From NCBI GenBank assembly GCA_018650845.1, contig JABIFF010000022.1:1-64000 (forward strand): a stretch of 64,000 nt of DNA, written 5' to 3'. The notes under the pieces were generated by a model. That model was not told the origin of the DNA and made no database searches. It saw only the letters and a program-made list of their open reading frames with translations. Position numbers and translations under genes: made by a program. Positions 38,984 to 47,887 of the stretch are shown here, piece by piece; positions within the stretch are counted from its first letter, which is position 1; each line of letters opens with the position of its first letter. This stretch comes from Chloroflexota bacterium. GTDB taxonomy: Bacteria; Chloroflexota; Dehalococcoidia; Lucifugimonadales; Lucifugimonadaceae.

Positions 38984-39931
38984 GTGGCTACAGTTCGAAA
39001 GCAGATAGACAGTGTATCTTTGGTCGAGTTCAGCCCACTACGCACGCTTGAAGCCGATTTGAAGAATCCTCACGAACCCTTGGTAATCGACACCTGCACT
39101 CACATCCTCCCCGAATCGTTCAACGTCAATCGAGAATTCGTGTCGCGTTCTGATAGCACGTTCCGCAGTTTGTTCGTCGATCCAAAATCAAAATTCGCTC
39201 AGGTCGACGATCTAATCACTTCAATGGACGAAGCAGGAGTCGATGTTTCAGTTTGTGCGGGCTTCGGATGGACCAGCCCAGAAGTTGCACGAGAAGCCAA
39301 CAACTACAACATCGCCGCCGCGAAAGCGCATCCTGATCGGCTCGTCCCGTTCTGCAGCGTAAATCCGCTCTGGGGCGAAGATGCAGTTGCCGAAGTTAAG
39401 CGTTGTCACGCTGAAGGTGCAAAAGGCATCGGCGAGCTTCACCCCGACACACAGGGGTTCCTCGATGCCGATCTCGCCGCTCTAGCACCAGTGTTCGATA
39501 CAGCTAAAGAACTCGATATGCCAATTCTTATGCATGCGTCAGAACCCGTAGGCCACGGCTATCCGGGCAAAGGAACCGTTACTCCCGAGCTATTGCTAGC
39601 GCTCGTAACCGCGTTTCCAAGCAACAAATTCATATTCAGCCACTTCGGCGGCGGGCTCCCGTTCTATGCCCTCATGCCAGAAGTGAAGTCAGCACTCAAA
39701 AACGTCTACTTTGATTCAGCAGCGTTCCCGTTCCTCTATCGTCCTGAAGTTTTTCAAGTGGCAGCAACAGCAGCTGGTGCCGAAAAAATCCTGTTCGCTA
39801 GTGACTACCCACTGGTCACCCAAAAACGAGCACTTAAAGAATTCGGTGAATCAGGACTCGACGAAAGCGCATCAAAACTAGTGCAGGGCGTGAACGCTGC
39901 CGAACTACTACGAATCAGCATTCGCAGCTAG
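38984..39931 (+). CDS. Amidohydrolase family protein
   Basis: 315 aa, GTG start; VIDTCTHILPE, KGIGELHPDTQGF, FIFSHFGGGLPFY, ILFASDYPLVTQ. Confidence 0.9.
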   Translation: MATVRKQIDSVSLVEFSPLRTLEADLKNPHEPLVIDTCTHILPESFNVNREFVSRSDSTFRSLFVDPKSKFAQVDDLITSMDEAGVDVSVCAGFGWTSPEVAREANNYNIAAAKAHPDRLVPFCSVNPLWGEDAVAEVKRCHAEGAKGIGELHPDTQGFLDADLAALAPVFDTAKELDMPILMHASEPVGHGYPGKGTVTPELLLALVTAFPSNKFIFSHFGGGLPFYALMPEVKSALKNVYFDSAAFPFLYRPEVFQVAATAAGAEKILFASDYPLVTQKRALKEFGESGLDESASKLVQGVNAAELLRISIRS

Positions 39932-40002
39932 CAAACGCACCAGTTGAACTCAAAACTGGTAACCGCACCTACGAATACTTCACGAATTACCTATGCGTAA
40001 AT

Positions 40003-40032
40003 TTGCCTTGAACTCAAACCGAGGCGTATATT
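40003..40032 (+). promoter_or_regulatory. Candidate sigma-70 promoter (TTGCCT-18-TATATT) for the leader peptide
   Basis: TTGCCT 40003-40008, TATATT 40027-40032; predicted start only a few nt before ATG 40043. Confidence 0.4.
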
Positions 40033-40042
40033 GAAGCTAGAT

Positions 40043-40153
40043 ATGAGCAACGCACTCCGCACAACAACTACGAACTCCCCACAGCAGGTCTGTACCTGTA
40101 TGTGTACCTGTACGCCCACAGGGGTTCCTAGTCTTGCGTGTTGTACTTGTTGA
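40043..40153 (+). CDS. Cys-rich leader peptide (36 aa) MSNALRTTTTNSPQQVCTCMCTCTPTGVPSLACCTC
   Basis: Seven TGT Cys codons among the last 20 residues, directly upstream of an intrinsic terminator with a competing antiterminator segment. Confidence 0.7.
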   Translation: MSNALRTTTTNSPQQVCTCMCTCTPTGVPSLACCTC

Positions 40154-40183
40154 ATTAGACAAGCCGCAACGTAGAGAAATTAG

Positions 40184-40211
40184 AACCCCTGTCGCAAAAC
40201 AGGGGTTTTTT
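40184..40211 (+). terminator. Intrinsic terminator (attenuator)
   Basis: AACCCCTG (40184-40191) / CAGGGGTT (40200-40207) with an 8-nt loop and a T run (40206-40211). Confidence 0.88.
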
Positions 40212-40264
40212 GTTGCACTCAAAAAACTCTCCCACCAACGAACATATCTAACAGGTACACCACA

Positions 40265-40372
40265 ATGATCAACATCTTCAAAATCTCACTCTCCGCAGTA
40301 CGAAAAGCACTCGAAGCCGCCCACGGACTCGGCATAGAGAACGACTCTCTGCAGATCGCCCGCAAGAGCTAG
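40265..40372 (+). CDS. Small ORF (35 aa) downstream of the attenuator: MINIFKISLSAVRKALEAAHGLGIENDSLQIARKS
   Basis: ATG 40265, stop TAG 40370-40372; first ORF after the attenuator; no family recognised. Confidence 0.4.
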   Translation: MINIFKISLSAVRKALEAAHGLGIENDSLQIARKS

Positions 40373-40399
40373 GGTGTTTAGCAGGCTTGGCGATAGATT

Positions 40400-40549
40400 G
40401 TCATTGCGAGAAGTGAAGAATGAGCGCCGTGGCAATCAACATACTCACAAACGCTATTCACGATTCAGCCCACCACGAGCGACGGTAACACGTAGCAATC
40501 TTTCCACTTCGAATGCTGATTGCCACGTCGTCGAACTCCTCGCAATGAC
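40400..40549. repeat. Dispersed palindromic element, family A copy 2 (150 bp)
   Basis: GTCATTGCGAG ... CGTGGCAATCA ... TGATTGCCACG ... CTCGCAATGAC. Confidence 0.85.
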
Positions 40550-40648
40550 AAAGATCACCTAGCCAATTTTTGCCCTCCCAAAGCAAACCACTCGGCAAAC
40601 GAGTAACATTCCGCCCCAACACGCATATCGCACCACTACACGTTAATC

Positions 40649-41650
40649 TTGTGCGATCAGGGGGCTATTGGATTGCCAGCACTAACCGCTGAACAAAAAG
40701 AGCATTTCGAAGAGTACGGATTCGTCCACGTTGAAGACGTTTTCGACCCACAAGGCACGATCGATCCTGTCATCAACGAATACGCCGGCGTTCTCGATTC
40801 ACTAGCCGACAAGCTTTATGCCGACGGCCAAATATCTTCCACCTATTCCGAGCTCGATTTCGGTGATCGTGTAACCAAGATCTACGGTGAATCTGGCGAA
40901 GTTCACAACCAATACTTCGATTTCTCACTCCCGCAAAACGGCGTGCTAGCCGAAACTCCGTTCTGGGCAGGACCCGCAGTATTCAACGCCCTGACAGCAC
41001 CGGGAGTGCTCGATGTTGCTGAATCGGTAGTCGGTGGCGAGGTCTACTCCAACCCAGTGCAGCACGTTCGAATCAAAATCCCTGAATCTGCTTCCCCCCG
41101 TGATGCTGACGGCAACGTAATGTTCGGCGCCACTCCCTGGCATCAGGACGCCGGAGTCGTAAATCCAGAAGCCGATGAAACAAACATCCTCACCGTCTGG
41201 TTCCCGCTCATGGACGCCGGAGTCGAAAATGGCTGCCTCACGGTAGTTCCCGGCTCGCACCGAGGTGAGTTGCTCACCCACTGCCCCGGATACAAAGATC
41301 GCCCCGGTCTACAAATTCCTGAAAATCTCTTCAACGTAGGCGATTCGATGCCCGTCCCGGTCAAAAAGGGTGGAGCTCTCCTATTAACGAAACAGACCGT
41401 TCACGCCGCACTGCCAAACATCAGCGAAAAAATCCGCTGGAGTTTTGATCTCCGTTACCAGCCAACCGGCGAAGCAACCGGCCGAAACGTGTTCCCTGGA
41501 TTCGTCGCACGCAGCGAGTCGAACCCATCATCTGAACTGCACGATGCAGAAACTTGGTACGCCATGTGGAAAGACACCCGAGATTCATTAGCTCGAGGTG
41601 AGCAGCCAACGTTCAACCGCTGGGACGCCGACGACCCATCTTGCGCGTAA
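40649..41650 (+). CDS. Phytanoyl-CoA dioxygenase (PhyH) family protein
   Basis: 333 aa; FGATPWHQDAGVVNPEADETNILTVWFPLMDAGVENGCLTVVPGSHRGELL; TTG start assigned by the track, real start may be nearby. Confidence 0.9.
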   Translation: MCDQGAIGLPALTAEQKEHFEEYGFVHVEDVFDPQGTIDPVINEYAGVLDSLADKLYADGQISSTYSELDFGDRVTKIYGESGEVHNQYFDFSLPQNGVLAETPFWAGPAVFNALTAPGVLDVAESVVGGEVYSNPVQHVRIKIPESASPRDADGNVMFGATPWHQDAGVVNPEADETNILTVWFPLMDAGVENGCLTVVPGSHRGELLTHCPGYKDRPGLQIPENLFNVGDSMPVPVKKGGALLLTKQTVHAALPNISEKIRWSFDLRYQPTGEATGRNVFPGFVARSESNPSSELHDAETWYAMWKDTRDSLARGEQPTFNRWDADDPSCA

Positions 41651-41660
41651 ACTCAACTGC

Positions 41661-42560
41661 ATGATTCCAACCCCGGCTGAACTAGAAGCTCTTCGCGAAG
41701 CTGGCAAAATCGCTTCGAACGCTCGTAATTGGGCCGCCGAAACGATCAAGCCCGGCTATTTATTGCGCGATCTCCAAGAAGGCATGGAAACGATGATCAG
41801 AGAAGCCGGTGCGCTTCCTCCGTTTCCGGCGCAAACCAGCAGAAACAAAGTGGCCGCCCACTACTGTTCTTCGCCTTCGGACAATTCGAAATTTGAAGAA
41901 AACGACCTCGTAAAAATCGACGTCGGTGCGCATATCGATGGCCTGATCGTCGATACCGGAGTTTCTGCCGACCTATCTCAAGACCAACGTTGGTCGACAA
42001 TGATCGGAGCTGCTTCCGACGCTCTCGATGCGGCGATAGCCATGTCTGCGCCAGATGTCGATGTAGAAGACATTGGCGAACGAGTCCACGAAGTTATTGC
42101 TACCGCCGGATTCAAGCCCGTACTGAATCTCACAGGGCACGGACTCGGCCGGTTCACTCTCCACGATTCGCCACAAATCCCAAACTCACGAATCGGCCTA
42201 AAAGGCTCGCTCGAAGCTGGATCTATATTCGCCATCGAACCGTTCGCTACTTCAGGTAAGGGCTACATCAAAGACGATGGCAAGCCCGAGGTGTTTATGC
42301 TCGAACGCCCACCCAAACCATCGAACAAAATCGATGCAGAGGCACTTGAAGCAATCGACTTCTGGCGAGGACTTCCCATTGCCCGCCGTTACTTCAACGA
42401 TCTGCCCAAGAAGCCGTTCGAACGAACTCTCAAAGAACTAATCAAACAGGGCGTAATGCGAGAGTACCCACCGCTTATCGAAGTAGCAGGTCACCACGTC
42501 GGTTGGAAAGAGCACTCGATCTGGCTTGGCCCCAATGGCGCAGAAATTTTGACTGCATAG
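41661..42560 (+). CDS. M24 family metallopeptidase, type II methionine aminopeptidase-like
   Basis: ATG 41661; FPAQTSRNKVAAHYCSSPSD, NLTGHGLGRFTLHDSPQIPN, FAIEPFATSGKG resemble archaeal-type MetAP2. Confidence 0.85.
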   Translation: MIPTPAELEALREAGKIASNARNWAAETIKPGYLLRDLQEGMETMIREAGALPPFPAQTSRNKVAAHYCSSPSDNSKFEENDLVKIDVGAHIDGLIVDTGVSADLSQDQRWSTMIGAASDALDAAIAMSAPDVDVEDIGERVHEVIATAGFKPVLNLTGHGLGRFTLHDSPQIPNSRIGLKGSLEAGSIFAIEPFATSGKGYIKDDGKPEVFMLERPPKPSNKIDAEALEAIDFWRGLPIARRYFNDLPKKPFERTLKELIKQGVMREYPPLIEVAGHHVGWKEHSIWLGPNGAEILTA

Positions 42561-42576
42561 TTATAGGAGATCGATC

Positions 42577-42930
42577 GTGCCTAATGAACTTATCGCCAAG
42601 CTTGGGGCGACAGTTATCGATGTAAACGATCTAGATATTGAAAAAACATTTTGGCAGTCAGCTTTGGGAGTTGAAATAAGCGCCGAGCCGGAAGGCTACG
42701 TGTTCTTCAAAGCCCAAGAAGGTCGCTCAGGACTAACTCTTCAGAAGGTGCCTGAAGCCAAATCGATGAAAAACCGAGTTCATCTCGATCTGGAAGTTGA
42801 AGACCTCGACGAAGGCATCGCTCAACTCGAAGCTCTCGGCGCGACCGTCATTCAACCTAGACCCACAGAAGGTTGGCAGTGGGTTGTTATGACCGACCCA
42901 GAAGGCAACGAGTTCTGCGTTTCGCAATAA
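42577..42930 (+). CDS. VOC family (glyoxalase-like) protein
   Basis: 117 aa; HLDLEVEDLDEGIAQLEALGATVIQP, MTDPEGNEFCVSQ. Confidence 0.9.
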   Translation: MPNELIAKLGATVIDVNDLDIEKTFWQSALGVEISAEPEGYVFFKAQEGRSGLTLQKVPEAKSMKNRVHLDLEVEDLDEGIAQLEALGATVIQPRPTEGWQWVVMTDPEGNEFCVSQ

Positions 42931-42994
42931 TTCACGCAACAGGTACAGATTAATCGCTGGGTCAGGCGCATACTCCCGCTCGATAAATCCCTAA

Positions 42995-44284
42995 CCCGTA
43001 CCGAATTCGACCACCGCCACGAACACGCCAACCAGACAACGCTTCGCTGCCCGCGCAGGCGCGCTCAGCGAACCAAAATTCCGACGCTATTGGATCGGCA
43101 CCTTCGTTTCTTCAGGTGCCATTCAGGTAGTCCAACTGGGAATCGGTTGGTTGATCATCGCCGATTTCGAAGAATCGGCCAGCACCCTCGGCTTTTTAGG
43201 CGCAGCAATCGCCATACCTTCGATCATCGTTAATATTTTTGGTGGTGTGATCGCCGATCGTATGGATCGTCGGCTGATCATGATCACGACATCAGGCGTG
43301 AACGCTGCCTTGATGACGATACTGGCCCTGATTGTTACAACAAGCATTGCTGAAATCTGGCACCTGATGGTAATCGCCGGAATTCAAGGCTTTTTCTCGG
43401 GTCTAGACGGCCCTGTGAAAGCCTCGTTCTTCCCCCTACTGGTCAGTCGAAAGAACATGATGAGCGCCGTGGCTCTAAGTTCGGTCACGTGGCACATAAG
43501 TCGAATCATTTCACCTTCGATTGGCGGACTCGCAATTCGATACATGGGCACCGAATCGGTCTTCTTCGCTGGAGCGCTCGGCTGGATCACGATGCTATTC
43601 GTCATAATCAGTCTTCGAATGCCGTACAAAAAATCCGAAGTTCAACGAAACGTGCTTCAAGACCTCACCGATGGTGTGAAATTCATCGCAAGCAGCAGAT
43701 TTTTCACTGTCCTAATCCTCGTCAGTTTCGCCAAGATGTTCTTCGGCATGCAATATCTGCTTTTGATGCCGCTCTTCGCAGTTCGACACGGACTCGAAGC
43801 CGATGGCTTGGGCGTAATATTCGTAGTTCTATCAGCAGGTGCAATCACCGGCACGATGATCGTTCCTGCGCTTCAACGAAGTAGACACGCTGGCAAGTTC
43901 ATGCTCGGCGGGGCATTCGTATTCACGTTCTTCGTAACCGGATTTGCGTTCGCACCAAGCTACGGAATCGCCCTTCTGATGATCTACTGCGCAGGAATCA
44001 TGCACTCGCTGTTCCTAGTGATATCGATGACAGCCATCCAAATGCGTCTCCCGTCGAACTATCGCGGCCGAGTGATGGGCATCTACGTAATATCGTTCGC
44101 CCTGATGCCCCTCGGAGGGCTCATGGGCGGCAATATCGCCGAGCTCTACGACGAACGCTGGGCACTCACGGTTTCAGCGGCGATACTCGCAGTAATCATG
44201 GTTATTACCTACGTGACTCAACGAGAAATCCGCACACTTCGAGGCGATCAACTACTGGCTCCGGTAGACGAAAAGTCAGCCTAG
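42995..44284 (+). CDS. MFS transporter (start codon uncertain)
   Basis: Frame open from 42995; conserved-looking N-terminus EPKFRRYWIGTFVSSGAIQVVQLGIGW lies upstream of the first canonical start (TTG 43151); multiple TM segments follow. Confidence 0.85.
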   Translation, partial: PVPNSTTATNTPTRQRFAARAGALSEPKFRRYWIGTFVSSGAIQVVQLGIGWLIIADFEESASTLGFLGAAIAIPSIIVNIFGGVIADRMDRRLIMITTSGVNAALMTILALIVTTSIAEIWHLMVIAGIQGFFSGLDGPVKASFFPLLVSRKNMMSAVALSSVTWHISRIISPSIGGLAIRYMGTESVFFAGALGWITMLFVIISLRMPYKKSEVQRNVLQDLTDGVKFIASSRFFTVLILVSFAKMFFGMQYLLLMPLFAVRHGLEADGLGVIFVVLSAGAITGTMIVPALQRSRHAGKFMLGGAFVFTFFVTGFAFAPSYGIALLMIYCAGIMHSLFLVISMTAIQMRLPSNYRGRVMGIYVISFALMPLGGLMGGNIAELYDERWALTVSAAILAVIMVITYVTQREIRTLRGDQLLAPVDEKSA

Positions 44285-44375
44285 CTTACGTCACACCAGA
44301 ACAGCATCATCGGGTAGGCTTACGCCTCGAAGCTCTTCTTCATCTATCGCACCGAAGCGACATTCAGGAACGATT

Positions 44376-45269
44376 TTGACTTACAAACAGATCAACGGCG
44401 TTATTCCGATTCTTCAGACCCCATTCGACAACCAAGGCCGGATCGATACAGACGGTCTTCGTAAAGTGGTTGAATTCAACATCGAAGCGGGCGTTGATGG
44501 CATTGGAATAGCGCTGGCAAGTGAAGTTCAGCTGTTCAACGAATCGGAACGAGACGAACTGCTGAGCACTGTTGTCGATCAAACCAACAGGCGGGTTCCC
44601 GTGGTGATGAACACGGGAGCCATCGGAACCGATCTCGCCATCTACTACAGCAAACGTGCCGAAGAGCTTGGCGTTGATTGCGTGATGCTCACACCTCCCA
44701 ACTCGGGAGTCGGCTCATCCAACCCAGCGGCAATTCGACAATATTTTCACAACATCACAAACGCAGTGAACGTGTCGGTGGCGTTGCAAGACGTGCAGTT
44801 CGCCCAGATCTCGCCGCAGATGGTCGCTGAATTGGCTGATGAACTCGAAGGTGTGGTCGCCTGCAAAATGGAAACACCTCCAACTCCCGGACGCATCGCA
44901 GCGACCGTCGACGTCGTTAAAGGCAAGATCAACGTGCTTGGCGGAGGCGGTGCGACTTACCTGATGGAAGAACTTTCACGAGGCGGCACCGGAACAATGC
45001 CGTTCAGTTCGACACCAGTCGAATTTGTCGAGGTTTTCAAGCTTTACAAGAACGGTGATATCGAAGGAGCAACGAAGGTTTTCGAAACTCGAATTGCGCC
45101 TTTGTGCCATCTCGTGAGCATGGCTCCTGAGCTCGCAATCGGGTTCCACAAGCAGATTCTCAAAAAGCGCGGCCTAATCGAATCAGCCCACGTCAGAGAA
45201 CCCGCAGCTCACCCCGACTCCCACACCCAAAAAGACATCGATGCGCTACTCGAACGGGTTATTGTTTAG
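44376..45269 (+). CDS. Dihydrodipicolinate synthase family protein
   Basis: 297 aa, TTG start; GVIPILQTPFDNQGRIDTDGLRKVVEFNIEAGVDGI, VVMNTGAIGTDLAI. Confidence 0.9.
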   Translation: MTYKQINGVIPILQTPFDNQGRIDTDGLRKVVEFNIEAGVDGIGIALASEVQLFNESERDELLSTVVDQTNRRVPVVMNTGAIGTDLAIYYSKRAEELGVDCVMLTPPNSGVGSSNPAAIRQYFHNITNAVNVSVALQDVQFAQISPQMVAELADELEGVVACKMETPPTPGRIAATVDVVKGKINVLGGGGATYLMEELSRGGTGTMPFSSTPVEFVEVFKLYKNGDIEGATKVFETRIAPLCHLVSMAPELAIGFHKQILKKRGLIESAHVREPAAHPDSHTQKDIDALLERVIV

Positions 45270-45344
45270 CTGCCAGCCACGCTTCTGAAGCTTCAGCCTA
45301 ACAGCGGCTGAAATCAACCGGTTTGCCCACTGCGTACCTACCGC

Positions 45345-45363
45345 AGAAAAAGTGACTCGTCAC
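45345..45363 (-). terminator. Candidate Rho-independent terminator overlapping the stop codon of 45360-46352
   Basis: Minus strand GTGAC-GA-GTCAC followed by TTTTT. Confidence 0.5.
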
Positions 45364-46352
45364 CCGCCGAAGTCGAACTCTAGGCCTACGCCCTGTGCGG
45401 CTGCCTGTTCGTAAACCAGTGCTGCACATGAAATGTCCTGCACAGCGAGACCAACGCTCTTGAACAGTGTGATCTCCTCGTCGTTCTCACGACCCGGCAG
45501 CGTACCGTTGATCACTTCACCAATCGACCCGTGGATCTTGTCGGCAGAGTAAACGCCCTCTTCGATAGGGATCTGAATATCGCCGGCCTCGTTCAAGCAA
45601 GCCTGCACTTGGTCGCAAACAACTTTCGACTTCACAATCGTCGCCGAATCAAGCTCACGAACGCCAACTGCGTGCGAACCAATAGCGTTGATGTGCGTTC
45701 CCGGCTTCCACCACGAACCATCAACAACGGGTTCAACTGCGCTCGTAATAATGGTCACAATATCCGACTCTCGAACGAGTCCCTCAGCACTCTCGGCAAC
45801 CTGAACCGAAACTCCGGTCGAAGCCGAAAATTCTTCAGCGAACGCCTGTTTCGCGGCATCGTCACTTCGTGAGTAGACAAGAATCGTGTCGAGATCAGCA
45901 GCTTCAGCAAGAGCCAACACCTGCGACCGCGCCATTACGCCCGTGCCTAATACACCAGCTACCTTCGAATCCTTACGAGCCAAATGCCGCGTCGCAACAC
46001 CACCGCTGGCTCCGGTACGAACACCGGTCAGCAGTCCACCATCCATCGCTGCAACAACCACACCGGTCTTGTTGTCTTGAACCAAAATCGTGCCGATAGT
46101 CGTTGGCAATCCGAATTTTGTTGGATTCTCTTTGTAGACCGTAACGGCCTTCACGCCAAGTGCTCCACCCGACTTCAAGTAGGCGGGCATGTAAGCAATC
46201 CACCCGCCAACTGCGGCATCGGTCATCACTGTTCGATCCGGCATTTCGGCAGTTCCAGCCGCAAGCTCTCCGAACGCCGCCTCAACTGTGTCGATAGCCT
46301 TCGACATTGGTAGAAGCTTTTGTACGTCAGATCGGTTCAGCAGTAGTGCCAC
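45360..46352 (-). CDS. Ornithine cyclodeaminase family protein
   Basis: 330 aa; GVRTGASGGVATRHLARKDSKVAGVLGTGVMARSQ, HINAIGSHAVGVRELD. Confidence 0.93.
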   Translation of the reverse strand: MALLLNRSDVQKLLPMSKAIDTVEAAFGELAAGTAEMPDRTVMTDAAVGGWIAYMPAYLKSGGALGVKAVTVYKENPTKFGLPTTIGTILVQDNKTGVVVAAMDGGLLTGVRTGASGGVATRHLARKDSKVAGVLGTGVMARSQVLALAEAADLDTILVYSRSDDAAKQAFAEEFSASTGVSVQVAESAEGLVRESDIVTIITSAVEPVVDGSWWKPGTHINAIGSHAVGVRELDSATIVKSKVVCDQVQACLNEAGDIQIPIEEGVYSADKIHGSIGEVINGTLPGRENDEEITLFKSVGLAVQDISCAALVYEQAAAQGVGLEFDFGG

Positions 46353-46588
46353 AGTAAGTCTCCAAATTTTTTGTTCAGGCGGGCATATAGCAAGAGTCGC
46401 GATTACTTCGCGCTAGCTCCAGCCAGATTACGACCGAGATTATAGCCGGGAATACACGGCTACCGATTCATCTCAACAACCGCCAATCCCAATCCAACGC
46501 TTAACACTCAGAACATACAAAACCGCAAAACAGAAGTATCGTTGATAGTAGAAGACCAATTAGAAACAGTGGTTCGCAGGACGCACTC

Positions 46589-47626
46589 GTGACGAAATCT
46601 AACGATAACGACCCTTCTACCTCCTCAGAAAAAGAGGAAGTATCGAAGAACGAGGGAGTTGAAACTCCCAAAGCCCCCAAAGCCGATGTAGCGTCCGACG
46701 CACCGGCTGCTGAAGATAAACCAGATTGGTTGATCGCCACCGGCGATGATGCGCCTACTTCGGAAGCTAGTGAGTCGGATGATTCGTCATCAACCACTAC
46801 CGAAGAGCAAGATTCCGCCGAACAAACCGATGGCGAATGGTCGCCTTCCAGCGTGCCTCAGCGAGATCGAAGTAGAGGTGAACTCCCTTACTACGGCGGC
46901 CGAGGTAGAACCGGAGAAGCAGGCACCAGCTTCACCCGCCAAACTGAAGCCAAATTTATTCCGTCCGAGCCAAAATTCTATCGAGCGCCCGACGCCAAAG
47001 ATGAGGATGAAGAAGAACAATTCGGATTCCCTGAGGTTCCTGAGAACACTCAACGACTCTTCATCGCTATCGAGATTCCTCGAAAGCTAAAGCGCGAATT
47101 TCTTGACCTGGCTGGAAGCTTCCGTCCTGACGAACACGGCCGTGTTCGGTGGATCAGCGAAGACGCGATGCATCTCACGTTGAAGTTCCTCGGAGATATT
47201 CCGAACGATCAGGTCGTCGATATCAAAAACGCTCTCAATAGTGCAGCCGAATCGACAGGCAAGTTCACTATCAAAGTTGGGCGCACAGGTTGCTTCCCGT
47301 CGTTCCGTGACCCGCGTATTTTGTGGGTCGGATTCGATGGAGAGCTACGCCGCCTAGAACAACTGGCAGGCAGAGTCGAAGGTCGCTTGGTCAATCTTGG
47401 GCTCAAGGAAGACGATCGTAATTTCCGAGCGCACATCACGACTGGGCGTACGCGTCCCGGCATTCGTGGCAGATTCGCTGAAGACGTAGGCGTCGCATGG
47501 CAGCACGCACCTCTTCGCAACTCCGGAACCTCAATTCCAGTCAACGCAATCGCCCTCTACCGATCGTTCCTAAACGACAACGGCGACACCGAGTACAAAC
47601 AGCTAGCCAACTACGAATTAGGCTAG
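46589..47626 (+). CDS. thpR: RNA 2',3'-cyclic phosphodiesterase (ThpR/LigT-like) with disordered N-terminal extension
   Basis: 345 aa, GTG start; RLFIAIEIPRKLKREF, HLTLKFLGDIP, FRAHITTGRTR (two H-x-T motifs). Confidence 0.85.
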   Translation: MTKSNDNDPSTSSEKEEVSKNEGVETPKAPKADVASDAPAAEDKPDWLIATGDDAPTSEASESDDSSSTTTEEQDSAEQTDGEWSPSSVPQRDRSRGELPYYGGRGRTGEAGTSFTRQTEAKFIPSEPKFYRAPDAKDEDEEEQFGFPEVPENTQRLFIAIEIPRKLKREFLDLAGSFRPDEHGRVRWISEDAMHLTLKFLGDIPNDQVVDIKNALNSAAESTGKFTIKVGRTGCFPSFRDPRILWVGFDGELRRLEQLAGRVEGRLVNLGLKEDDRNFRAHITTGRTRPGIRGRFAEDVGVAWQHAPLRNSGTSIPVNAIALYRSFLNDNGDTEYKQLANYELG

Positions 47627-47682
47627 TTTTCGGGGTGCGGGGGGGCTTTGATACTAGCCCTCCAACGGCAATCTCTCCTAAT

Positions 47683-47709
47683 GTCATCCTGAATTCATTT
47701 TCAGGATCT
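47683..47709 (+). repeat. Family B half-unit
   Basis: Identical 27 nt to 34608-34634. Confidence 0.85.
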
Positions 47710-47762
47710 TTCTCCCCCTTGCAGCGATATGCCTGCTAGCGGACGATCGCAACAACTAACGT

Positions 47763-47789
47763 GATCCCTCGGCGGCACTCGGGAAATCA
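47763..47789 (-). repeat. Dispersed repeat family C, inverted
   Basis: GATCCCTCGGCGGCACTCGGGAAATC, inverted relative to 18557-18585. Confidence 0.65.
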
Positions 47790-47887
47790 AATTTGTGCTG
47801 CCGCTATCTATTCCGTCGCCCCTCCAACAACCACGCCCCCCCAAAAACAAACTACTGCGCCGATATCGCCTAGCACCTATACTTAAC

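Noticed and set aside
40037-40222. Minus-strand 61-aa ORF over the attenuator
   Set aside because: Shadow of the plus-strand leader and terminator; no recognisable domain or RBS; the plus-strand attenuator logic explains the sequence better.
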